From: Vitis vinifera
Taxonomy: Eukaryota; Streptophyta; Magnoliopsida; Vitales; Vitaceae
Direction of reading: 5' to 3'
Assembly: GCF_030704535.1 (NCBI RefSeq)
Contig: NC_081811.1
Coordinates: 4,753,001 to 4,817,000 of the forward strand
Length of the DNA: 64,000 bases
Under the pieces are notes generated by a model. It saw nothing but the letters and a program-made list of their open reading frames with translations. It was not told where the DNA came from and ran no database searches. Numbering within the stretch: position 1 is the first letter of the stretch; each line of letters opens with the position of its first letter. Position numbers and translations under genes: made by a program. Below, one piece after another: positions 38,726-49,399 of the stretch.

Positions 38726-39147
38726 GAGGGTGTTTGGTAAAACTTAATACTTATTACTTAATAATTTAAATTGACTTTAAATTATACTTAAATTGTTAAT
38801 TTAAGACTTATACTTAATTTTTACTTTAAGTATTAAAATTGTATAATAAAATTAACTTAAATTTTATTTTAAATCATCAAATTGACATATTTATATTTAT
38901 AAATTATAATATGGATATAGAATGTAGAGTTATAATGGAAGTAATGAAAAAACAAAAGAAATCATAAAGGTAATTAGGATAAATATGGATAAAAAGATAA
39001 AATAAAAATATAGACTTAAAAATAAGTTAATTCATTTTTACTTATTAAAATTTTATTTTAGATCATACTATAAGTCATTTTACTAAATATATTTAATTTA
39101 TTTAATAATTTAAATTAAATTATTAAGTTGGTTTATCAAATACCCAC
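38726..39147. mobile_element. PIF/Harbinger (Tourist-like) MITE
   Basis: The left end reads GAGGGTGTTTGGTAAA. The reverse complement of the right end is GTGGGTATTTGATAAA, with matching positions throughout except three. The 422-bp element is flanked by TAA on both sides (38723-38725 and 39148-39150), the target typical of PIF/Harbinger MITEs. The interior is non-coding. A relative in the opposite orientation occurs at about 54790-57704. Confidence 0.75.
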
Positions 39148-39149
39148 TA

Positions 39150-39475
39150 AGATATAACTTGTGATTTTGATATCTTTAAAAAACTAAATTAAATAGGAAG
39201 TTAATTCCAAGGAGATAAATGGAGTTGGGTATTGATTTTCCAACACTGGTTAACTCGGACATTAGTTGGGATTTGTACTCAACCGACGCGAGAGGTTATG
39301 GGCTTGGAATGGCCCATCGACGCTGCAAAGTCAATTCAAGGATAGCGTTGGACCCCTTATAAGAACTGATGGGCCTCGGCCTTGGCCCAATTGCATTAAT
39401 ATTCGTACGGACAAAGAAAATGGGTCCTAATCATGGTCCAGTAAAGGCGCTTATTATCTGAAACGTCTTAAAGAC
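39150..39475. other. Short spacer between DNA transposons
   Basis: A GC-richer intergenic segment of about 325 bases. I see no gene in it. Confidence 0.5.
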
Positions 39476-40500
39476 CATGGTTTGAAATGTCGGGAAATTT
39501 CAGTGATTCGACGGATTTATCGACGATATTTCGATGATATTGGCGATATTACGGCATATTTGCCGATTTTTTGGGAAATTTCCTGATTTTTTTGTATCGC
39601 CTCACTCACAGCCCAGTCTCAGTATAGCCCATTCACGGTCAACCACAGCCCACTACAGCGCCACTCACATCCCACGTGCGGTTTTTTGTACAGCCTCACT
39701 CACATCATTAACGCGGTCAACCCTTCACATGTTTTTTGCCATGGATCCGGCCATAAGGGTTGAAGTCAAGACTTCTACCACTAGGAACCAACACCTCTTT
39801 TGTAAATATATATTCAATTTAAATTTCTTAAAGTTCATTATTAAAAAAAATTCTAATTATTTTATTTTAAATTTAATTTAATTGATTAATAAAAATATAA
39901 AAACCAACATTATAATATTCTTAATAAGTCTTTTTTTTATATAATTTATATGATAAATAAATATAAATATTAATAAATCATATAAATCATAATTTATTTT
40001 ACATTATTAAATGCATTTGAATTAAATAAATTATAGTTTTAATATTAAATATATCTCATTAATCTTATTTTAAAAAATTACTATCATTTCATTTTTAAAT
40101 TTTTTATATTTATCCTTTTAATGTTGAATGTCTTTATTTTAAAATATTAAAAATATAAATTTATTAAAAAAAACTAAAATATAAAAATAATAATAATGAA
40201 GTTATAATAATTTGTAAATTAAAATTAATTTGATAAGATAAATAATAAATTATATATTAAGACTAATATATCTTTGATTACGAGATATTTTTTTCATAAT
40301 TATATCTATATTAATTACACTTATAAATTAATTTTAAAATATATGTTTTTATCTATTTTATTATTTTGAAAATTTTTAAAAATATTTTTATAAATTTTGA
40401 ATAATTTTTATTGATATTTTTATCAAAATATATATTCATATTTATTTGATAAATCCATAAAATCTAATTATTCTCTGTCTGAAGATATTTTAAACCATGG
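39476..40500. mobile_element. Non-coding element with 17-bp terminal inverted repeats
   Basis: The left end is CCATGGTTTGAAATGTC. The reverse complement of the right end is CCATGGTTTAAAATATC, matching at 15 of 17. Just inside the left end are phrases such as gattcgacgg, cgacgatatttcgatgat and ggcgatatt. The interior (39800-40470) is A/T-rich and non-coding. I did not find a clear target duplication. The right terminal sequence is repeated 46 bases further on (40530-40546). Confidence 0.55.
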
Positions 40501-40569
40501 TTAAAATGCGGACCTACATGCAGTCTACGGATATTTTAAACCATGGTTAAAACCCGGGCCTACGTGCAG

Positions 40570-40903
40570 ATGCAAACAAAATACAGCTCAGCAATTAGAA
40601 AGGGTTAGAAAAGTCTTGAAAGAATTGTGAGCCACACGTCACTTGAGAAAAGTATTTAAAAGTTAGCCCACGAATTTGATGCTGTTGGCCCACTACCGTT
40701 GATGTGGCCGCCCCAATGGCCCTATCAAATTTTTCTCAGCTTTCCCTGAATTGCACGGACCTCAATTTTTTCACTATTTTTGTCGGTTACTGAAGATAAA
40801 AATATTTATAATATTCTCACTGAATATTTTATTTATTTATTTACATTAAATTTATTTATTTTTAAATAAATTCATTTTTTTAGGATGTCTTTAAAGATAA
40901 ACC
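40570..40903. other. Spacer to the left edge of the tandem duplication
   Basis: Non-coding single-copy DNA leading up to the poly-T tract at which the duplicated unit begins. No gene is visible. Confidence 0.5.
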
Positions 40904-41662
40904 TTTTTTTCTTTTAATCATGAAGTTCGATTGGTGTGTAATTCTACTTAAAATAAATTAAGTGTATGTTTAACAAAAAATTTTAAAAGTATTTTTAATT
41001 TAAAAGGTATTTAAAAAAAAAACATGAGATGAAATTACTTATAATGCTATTTGGTGAAACATTTTATAGATATATTCTTTTAAAAAATATTAAGAAAATA
41101 CTTTCATTTTAAAACATGGAGAACATTCTTAAATGTGCTTTATTTAATTTCTATTTTTAAAAAAATTAAAATTTATTTTTTAAATAAAAATAGGAGAATC
41201 CGACATTTTTATTAGTTATAGAATACTCTTTTTGTAATAGAAACGATGATAAGATGAGTTTTCTTTTTTCTTTTTTATTTTATTTTTTATTTTATCTATC
41301 CTGCCCTAAGGGAACATATTTAAAATTTAAATAAATAAGTTAGAAATAAGTTTGAGATTTTTTTAAAAATATATAACAGATTGGGTGTTAAGTCCTTATA
41401 TTCATTTTATGTACAAAATTAATTTACTTTAATTTTAAATTTTTTATTTTTAATATGTAATAATAATAAAAAATATTTTTTAATAAAATAAATTATAAAA
41501 AATTATAATATTTTAATTATTTATAAAATATATTTATTTTAATATAATAAAAAAAAGTTAGATTGAATGGGCGAGGCAAGATAAGTATAAGAAATTTGCG
41601 TACCATTAACCCATAAGAAATTGATTAGCCCTTTCTAGTCTCTTCCACATGCCACGTCTCCA

Positions 41663-41670
41663 GAACCTTC
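41663..41670 (+). promoter_or_regulatory. Heat-shock-element-like motif, GolS copy A
   Basis: GAACCTTC fits the inverted GAAnnTTC core of a heat-shock element, about 270 bases upstream of the start codon. Galactinol synthase genes are known HSF targets in other plants. Only one pair of units is clear, so strength is uncertain. Confidence 0.45.
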
Positions 41671-41707
41671 CCGGTGACACTGCACAACCGTTGGATCATA
41701 CCTGAGG

Positions 41708-41715
41708 CACGTGTC
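41708..41715 (+). promoter_or_regulatory. ABRE/G-box, GolS copy A
   Basis: CACGTGTC is a standard ABA-response/G-box motif about 220 bases upstream of the start codon and about 90 bases upstream of the TATA-like TTATTTAA at 41796-41803. It fits the drought and ABA induction known for galactinol synthases. Confidence 0.55.
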
Positions 41716-41933
41716 AGCAGGCAACCCAAGATCATATGACCTATGAAGTTACCAAATTATGCTCACCCTCTTCAATTTTAAATATCATTTATCGCTTATT
41801 TAAGCCACAAACGCGCCATCGGCATCCTCAATTAAGAAGGAAAGACAACCCAGAGTCAGATTCTCCAGCCTCAGCTCTCTCTAGAACCGTCGTCTCTCTT
41901 CCTTCCCATCCACTCTAGCACATTCTCGCTCAC

Positions 41934-43262
41934 ATGGCTCCTGAAATCATCTCCGCTTCGGGAAAACCGTCCAGATTTTTGAAACCGGCTAGTCTTCCGG
42001 ACAGAGCATACGTGGCCTTCTTGGCCGGTAACGGGGACTACGTGAAAGGTGTTGTTGGGTTAGCCAAGGGGCTGCGGAAGGTGAAATCCGCTTACCCGCT
42101 TGTGGTGGCGGTGTTACCGGACGTGCCGGTGGAGCACCGCCGAGAACTGGAATCCCAGGGGTGCATCGTCAGAGAGATTGAGCCGGTTTACCCACCCGAG
42201 AACCAGACCCAGTTCGCCATGGCCTATTACGTTATCAATTATTCAAAGCTCCGTATCTGGGAGGTACGTGATAGTACTTTCTCATTACCTCTATCACTAT
42301 TTTTGTCATTTTGCATGAATCTTTGCATGATTTGTAGATTTACATGCCATTTTTGTATGAATCAGTTCGTGGAGTACAGTAAGATGATATACTTGGATGG
42401 GGATATTCAAGTCTACGATAACATTGACCACCTCTTTGAGCTACCAGACGGACATTTCTATGCAGTGATGGACTGTTTCTGTGAGAAAACATGGAGTCAC
42501 ACGCCACAGTACAAGATTGGATACTGCCAACAGTGTCCGGAAAAGGTTCAGTGGCCAGCGGAGCTGGGTCAGCCGCCTTCACTTTACTTCAACGCAGGCA
42601 TGTTCGTGTTTGAGCCCAGCCTCTCCACCTATGAAGATCTCTTGGAAACCCTCAGGATCACCCCTGCAACCCCTTTTGCAGAGCAGGTAAACACATAAGC
42701 TTTTGCTGATGATATTCTTCCAACATAATCCGGTTGTGGTTCTGGGATTTTGTTATTTAGGAAAATGTGTATGTGTTTTTGGCAGGATTTCTTGAATATG
42801 TACTTCAGCGATGTATATAAGCCTATTCCTCTGGTCTACAATCTTGTCCTTGCCATGCTGTGGCGGCATCCTGAGAATGTAGAGCTTGATAAAGTGAAAG
42901 TTGTTCACTACTGTGCAGCGGTGAGTACCAAAGAAGATTGATTTTGGGAGATTAATTCGCAAGTTATAACCTGTGGTGGTTATGTATACTAATACAAATA
43001 TTTGTGAACGGTATACCAGGGGTCGAAGCCATGGAGGTACACAGGGAAGGAGGACAACATGCAGAGAGAGGACATTAAGATGCTGGTAAACAAATGGTGG
43101 GAGATATACAATGACAAGTCATTGGATTACAAGAAGACGAGGATGATGGCGAATGATTACAGCAGTGTTTTGCCGGGGGAGCAGGTGAATTTGGAGCCGT
43201 TCATTGCAGCTCTTTCCGAGGTGGGGCATGTTGAATTTGTGAGAGCCCCTTCAGCAGCCTAG
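41934..43262 (+). CDS. GolS: Galactinol synthase, copy A
   Basis: A GT8-family cytosolic enzyme that transfers galactose from UDP-galactose to myo-inositol to make galactinol, the first committed step of raffinose-family oligosaccharide synthesis. Four exons, 41934-42263, 42366-42686, 42786-42920 and 43020-43262, encode 342 residues. Landmarks are AYVAFLAGNGDYVKGVVGLA (residues 25-44), YPPENQTQFAMAYYVINYSK, the Mn-binding D121-x-D123 in YLDGDIQV, CFCEKTWSHTPQYKIGYCQQ, FNAGMFVFEP, LVYNLVLAMLWRHPENV, HYCAAGSKPWRYTGKE, and the C-terminal pentapeptide APSAA that marks the family. All introns are GT-AG and the frame is intact. It matches the family consensus better than copy B, except for S225 in FSDVYK, where relatives usually have R or K. 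It very probably encodes active enzyme. Confidence 0.96.
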
Positions 43263-43269
43263 AAGAGGC

Positions 43270-45792
43270 CAGTACTCTCGTGGAGAAGAGGATCCAAGGG
43301 GCATGCAAGCAGATGACCGGTGAATTTCCATTTTCGAGATGAAAATGTTGGTTATTTTTGTGGTTTGGGGGTTTGTCACGGTTAGTGAATTTTTACGTTG
43401 TTCACTTGTAATATCCTTAATGATTGCCCACTACAAGGCAAATTACTTCCAGTCATACATAAAATCTCAAAGACACTCTGTTTTATCTGCTGTTGAACTC
43501 TGTTTTTTTTTTTTTTTTTGCTCTTTTTCTCCCTCCTTTTTCTTTTTATTTATTTATTTTCTTTGGGAAATGGAATTGAAATACGTGGGACAAGAATCGT
43601 ATAGGCTTATTTGAGACAACAAAACATCCACCCAGTCCCAGTCGCGGACCTGTTATGGTGAAGGCAAGTTGATTAAGGACGGTACAGCAGGGCACTTAAT
43701 TATGGCTAGGTTATATCCCAACTTGTGGGTAGAAAAAAAAGGGTAATATTAAAATGAGAACCAATTTAAAAAGCATTTTTGAATTTAATTTAATTTTAAT
43801 TTATTTGTTATTTATAATTTTGAAGTTAATTTTAACTTATTTATTAAGAGGAAAAATTATACTTATAAGAAGGATTAAATGTACATAAAAAAAAATATTC
43901 GTATGTGAAAAGAAAAGAAATATTGAAAAATAGTAAGAAAACTTTATTTTAGGCATAACTAATGATTGGTTGAAAGTTTTCATTATCATTCTCATTTGAC
44001 ATTTCTTTTTACCATATAAGTGATTTGATTTGAATGGAAAGTTGGATACTAGATCTTTAAGGATAAGGAAGGAGATTAATTTAATCAGATTTCTTTTTAT
44101 CTCTTTTACTTTTTTAAATTAAAAGAAAATAAAAAAAATAGAGAGAAAAAAATAAAAGAAATAAAAAATAGATTTAAAATTAATAAATTATTTTTATATA
44201 TATTTTAAAACTCATTTCACTTATTTCCTATATAATTTTAAAATATATAAATTATTAATTAATTTTAATTATATTTATTTTTTTTATAATGAAACTAAAA
44301 ATTAAAAAAAATATTATATATAAGGGTGGAGGTTAATTTAATTACATCTTTTCTTAATTTATTTTAAATTTTTATCTGCTTAGTTTTAATATTGAGGGAA
44401 AATACTAAAAAAAGAAAAGAAAAAATAAAAAAATAAAAAAGAAAATTAGAAAATAATTTTAAAATTAATAAATTATTTTTATGTGTTTTTTCAAAGTTAT
44501 TTCACATGTTTCTCTATGTAATATAAGGATTAAATAAATTTTAAATATTTTAAATTTAATTATAATTGATTTTTTTATATAACAAAATTAAATATAAAAA
44601 ATCATTTTTCTTAATATTTTATTTTATTTTTATTGTTTTTTGTTTAGTATGCAGAAGCTCTCATTCCACTTGTGTCGGCAAAAACATCATTGTAAATATA
44701 TTAAAAGAAAAACATAAAAAATAAAGCAAATCACGTAAAAGGTACACAAAGTTTTAATATGATTTGATCAATTATGACTATTTTCACCAATGAGAAAGAA
44801 CATTTTATCATATGATAGAAAATATTATAAAGAACAAAAATCTAAAAAAATACAATTACGAGATCTCTATCTTAAAATATGAGCCGTTTTACTTCATTAA
44901 ATGTTTTTTTTTTTCATCACATTTACTTCCCAGTAAACCCCCTTTCTCTACTAGATGTATGTCGTTCTTTCTCATATTTTTATTCCATCTCTCTCATAAC
45001 TTTTTTTTAAAATAAAATATTTATAAAGATATTTCTATTAACTTCGTAAGAATCTAATTATTATCACATATAAATTAAAAAATATTATATATAATATTTC
45101 TTTTACAAATATATTCCCCATCACTTTCCCGCCAAACATAGGATAAATGATGCTCTTTATGTCCTAATCTTTCCAAACTTTCAAGTATTCTTTTACTTAG
45201 AAATTACAAATTTGATACAAATTGGGCCACCATTTGAGAGTCCAATCCCTCCAGCCAGATTTATAGGTGAGTTTAACTTGAATTGAAGAAGTAGGAATGT
45301 AAAAATACTGGGATTGACATGAATTCAAGATCAGAAAACCCCCGAAAGCCAAATCCAGCACATTATTGATTTATTTTTATTTTATTATAATATAAAAAAC
45401 ATAAATTATAAAAAAACATAAATTATAAAAAAACACTAACTTTCTTAATTTTTAATTACATTTTAATTATTAAAATATCTTTAATAGTTATAGTTAAAGT
45501 TTGAGCTTATGAATAATTATTTATGTTAAAATAATAATTAATAATTTACAGTTTTGACACCTTTTTGTTTTTTGACTTGAAGAAAAAAAATAGTAGTAAC
45601 TTATATAAAAAATGAAAAATTTTATTAAAAAAAATTAAACTTATTTCATGTCTTTAAAAAATTACTTTTAGAAATGTAAGTTAAATAGATTTTAAAAACT
45701 ATAATTTTTCTTTAATATAAGTTGTTATTTTTTATAGGTTGAATATAACATGAAATAGGACAAGATAATATATCATATCTCATTTTTTATTG
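43270..45792. other. Non-coding DNA in unit A downstream of GolS
   Basis: GolS 3' UTR followed by A/T-rich, gene-free sequence. The same sequence recurs in unit B. No independent element could be delimited before the MITE at 45801. Confidence 0.5.
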
Positions 45793-45800
45793 GTAATATT

Positions 45801-46484
45801 AGGGGTGCAACTTGTACGGGTTGGTTTGACCCAATTGGAACCCAATCCAATGTTTGGGTGAACTTAGGCAAATATTTCCATTACTTGAGTTAAACTTGAA
45901 TTAAGTTTTTTCAACTCGAATTCAATTTGAATTGGATCCAAGCTAAGGTTTAAAAAACTCGAGGATAACTCGAACTTGATTTAATATTTTTATGATATTT
46001 ATAATGTTAATGTTTATTATTTTAAATGATAATATTCATTTTCTTTTTAATTTTGGAAGAAAAAAATATCAAATTATAATTATATCACACAGTTATTACT
46101 TTTTAAAAAAGATATATAAGTTTATTTTTACTTTTTTTTATTATCTTGAAATTTTGTGCTATTTATTATTTAAATTTTGATATAAATATATAGAAAATAA
46201 GTTTTTTTAAAAACTATTATAGATGAATTTTAAATCTTTCAGCACAATGAATCCAAATAATTTGAGTCTAACTCAATCAACTCGAGTTTAACCCAATCAA
46301 CTCGATCAACTTGAGATCAACTTGAATTTAGAAAATAAGGTTAGGCTAGGCTTGGGTTAAGTACTTTGGGTTAGAGGACGAGTTATGTTAACCTTAACTT
46401 GATTCTTTCTTAATTTGTGTTGGATTTGAGTTAGCTATTAACTCAACCAACTCGCCCAAGTTGCCATCCAAGTTGCAGCCCCAA
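45801..46484. mobile_element. hAT-like MITE in unit A
   Basis: The left end AGGGGTGCAACTTG is mirrored at the right end (reverse complement TTGGGGCTGCAACTTG). The 684-bp element is flanked by a perfect 8-bp direct repeat GTAATATT (45793-45800 and 46485-46492), diagnostic of hAT-type insertion. Subterminal phrases of the type aactcgag/gggttgg recur inside. It is non-coding. Confidence 0.8.
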
Positions 46485-47796
46485 GTAATATTTTAGGATA
46501 AGTTATCTTATCATATTTCATATATTATATCTTATATTTAACAAAATAGGATATTTAACAAAATATGCGTTTGGTATAAAATAGGTAGTAAGATACTTTG
46601 GTATAAAATAGGTAGTAAGATACTAAGATAAAATGTCTTTTTTCTCTTTTTATTTTTTTTCTTTTATACATATTAATTTTAAATAATACTCTTTATTTAT
46701 TTATTATAATATCTAATGGACACTACAAAACGTTGTATAGATCACCTAGTAAAATGAAAATATTAAATCAAATTAAAAGTGTGTTCAACTATTATTTTAG
46801 AAAGTATTTCTAATTTTTCTAAGATTTCAGTATTAAATATATTAGAAGCATTTCTTAAAATCATTGTGAAATAAACTCTAATTTATATATTTAAAAATCA
46901 CTTTTATAAATTTTAAAATTTAAGTTACTAAAATTCTTTTGATGTCTTAATTTTTTAAATAATTTTTAAAACTTTTATTTATTTTTAAATAAAAGGAAAT
47001 CTATTAGTTTTTGGATCTTCCCATATTGTTTACCATTAACAGCCATGAGGCGTTACCTCTTTTTTTTTTTTTTTTTAATCGTGAAGTTCGATTGACGTGT
47101 AATTCTGCTTAAAATAAATTAAGTGTATGTTTAACAAAAAATTTTAAAAGTATTTTTAATTTAAAAGGTATTTAAAAAAAAACATAAGATGAAATTACTT
47201 ATAATGTTATTTGGTGAAACATTTTATAGATATATTCTTTTAAAAAATATTAAGAAAATACTTTCATTTTAAAACATGGAGAACATTCTTAAATGTGCTT
47301 TATTTAATTTCTATTTTTTAAAAAATTAAAATTTATTTTTTAAATAAAAATAGGAGAATCCGACATTTTTATTAGCTATAGAATACTCTTTTTGTAATAG
47401 AAATGATAATAAGATGAGTTTTTCTTTTGTTTTTCTTTTATTTTTTATTTTATCTATCCTGCCCTAATGGAACATGTTTAAAATTTAAATAAATAAGTTG
47501 GAAATAAGTTTGAGATTTTTTAAAAAATATATAACAGATTTGGGTGTTAAGTCCTTATACTCATATTATGTACAAAATTAATTTACTTTAATTTTAAATT
47601 TTTTATTTTTAATATGTAACAATAATAAAAAATATTTTTTAATATAATAAATTATAAAAAATTATAGTATTTTAATTATTTATAAAATATATTTATTTTA
47701 ATATAATAAAAAAAAAGTTAGATTGAATGGGCGAGGCAAGATAAGTATAAGAAATTTGCGTACCATTAAGACTCTCTTCCACATGCCACGTCTCCA

Positions 47797-47804
47797 GAAC
47801 CTTC
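47797..47804 (+). promoter_or_regulatory. Heat-shock-element-like motif, GolS copy B
   Basis: GAACCTTC, identical to the motif in copy A and at the same distance from the start codon. The proximal promoter differs from copy A by a small deletion just upstream (47768-47775 region). Confidence 0.45.
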
Positions 47805-47841
47805 CCGGTGACACTGCACAACCGTTGGATCATACCTGAGG

Positions 47842-47849
47842 CACGTGTC
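47842..47849 (+). promoter_or_regulatory. ABRE/G-box, GolS copy B
   Basis: CACGTGTC conserved with copy A, upstream of the TATA-like TTATTTAA at 47930. Conserved motifs suggest both copies can respond to the same stress signals. Confidence 0.55.
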
Positions 47850-48067
47850 AGCAGGCAACCCAAGATCACATGACCTATGAAGTTACCAAATTATGCTCAC
47901 CCTCTTCAATTTTAAATATCATTTATCGCTTATTTAAGCCACAAACGCGCCATCGGCATCCTCAATTAAGAAGGAAAGACAACCCAGAGTCAGATTCTCC
48001 AGCCTCAGCTCTCTCTAGAACCGTCGTCTCTCTTCCTTCCCATCCACTCTAGCACATTCTCGCTCAC

Positions 48068-49390
48068 ATGGCTCCTGAAATCATCTCCGCTTCGGGAAAA
48101 CCGTCCGGATTTTTGAAACCGGCTAGTCTTCCGGACAGAGCATACGTGGCCTTCTTGGCCGGTAACGGGGACTACGTGAAAGGTGTTGTTGGGTTAGCCA
48201 AGGGGCTGCGGAAGGTGAAATCCGATTACCCGCTTGTGGTGGCGGTGTTACCGGACGTGCCGGTGGAGCACAGCCGAGAACTGGAATCCCAGGGGTGCAT
48301 CGTCAGAGAGATTGTGCCGGTTTACAAGAACCAGACCCAGTTCGCCATGGCCTATTACGTTATCAATTATTCAAAGATCCGTATCTGGGAGGTACGTGAT
48401 AGTACTTTCTCATTACCTCTATCACTATTTTTGTCATTTTGCATGAATCTTTGCATGATTTGTAGATTTACATGCCATTTTTGTATGAATCAGTTCGTGG
48501 AGTACAGTAAGATGATATACTTGGATGGGGATATTCAAGTCTACGATAACATTGACCACCTCTTTGAGCTACCAGACGGACATTTCTATGCAGTGATGGA
48601 CTGTTTCTGTGAGAAAACATGGAGTCACACGCCACAGTACAAGATTGGAGACTGCCAACAGTGTCCGGAAAAGGTTCAGTGGCCGGCGGAGCTGGGTCAG
48701 CCGCCTTCACTTTACTTCAACGCAGGCATGTTTGTGTTTGAGCCCAGCCTCTCCACCTATGAAGATCTCTGGGAAACCCTCAGGATCACCCCTGCAACCC
48801 CTTTTGCAGAGCAGGTAAACACATAAGCTTTTGCTGATGATATTCTTCCAACATAATCCGGTTGTGGTTCTGGGATTTTGTTATTTAGGAAAATGTGTAT
48901 GTGTTTTTGGCAGGATTTCTTGAATATGTACTTCAGGGATGTATATAAGCCTATTCCTCTGGTCTACAATCTTGTCCTTGCCATGCTGTGGCGGCATCCT
49001 GAGAATGTAGAGCTTGATAAAGTGAAAGTTGTTCACTACTGTGCAGCGGTGAGTACCACAGAAGATTGATTTTGGGAGATTAATTCGTAAGTTATAACCT
49101 GTGGTGGTTATGTATACTAATACAAATATTAGTGAATGGTATACCAGGGGTCGAAGCCATGGAGGTACACAGGGAAGGAGGACAACATGCAGAGAGAGGA
49201 CATTAAGATGCTGGTAAACAAATGGTGGGAGATATACAATGACAAGTCATTGGATTACAAGAAGACGAGGATGATGGCGAATGATTACAGCAGCGTTTTG
49301 CCGGGGGAGCAGGTGAATTTGGAGCCTTTCATTGCAGCTCTTTCCGAGGTGGGGCATGTTGAATTTGTGAGAGCCCCTTCAGCAGCCTAG
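48068..49390 (+). CDS. GolS: Galactinol synthase, copy B
   Basis: Tandem paralogue of copy A with the same activity expected. Four exons, 48068-48391, 48494-48814, 48914-49048 and 49148-49390, encode 340 residues. The DGD metal motif (D119, D121), FNAGMFVFEP and C-terminal APSAA are intact, and all splice sites are conserved. Compared with copy A it has a 6-bp in-frame deletion that turns the conserved PPE before NQTQ into a single K. It also has replacements R14G, A53D, R69S, E83V, L106I, Y163D and L203W (copy A numbering) and S225R. The PPE loss, Y163D and L203W depart from residues conserved in relatives I know, while R at 225 restores the family residue. The gene is open and probably expressed, but it may have altered activity. 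Confidence 0.94.
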
Positions 49391-49399
49391 AAGAGGCCA

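Larger units (their letters stand above)
40904..47060 (+). repeat. Tandem duplication unit A (with galactinol synthase copy A)
   Basis: This unit of about 6.16 kb aligns with 47061-53118 from end to end, including introns and A/T-rich spacers, with scattered substitutions and small indels. Unit-specific differences include a 27-bp tandem repeat near 46571-46623 (single in unit B) and extra sequence near 46390-46430 that is absent from unit B. Apart from the gene and the hAT-like MITE, the unit holds only non-coding AT-rich DNA. Confidence 0.95.

Noticed and set aside
41736-41918. 60-codon frame upstream of both galactinol synthase copies, identical in each
   Set aside because: It begins upstream of the TATA-like box, so it is not wholly within the transcript. 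Identity follows from the recent duplication.
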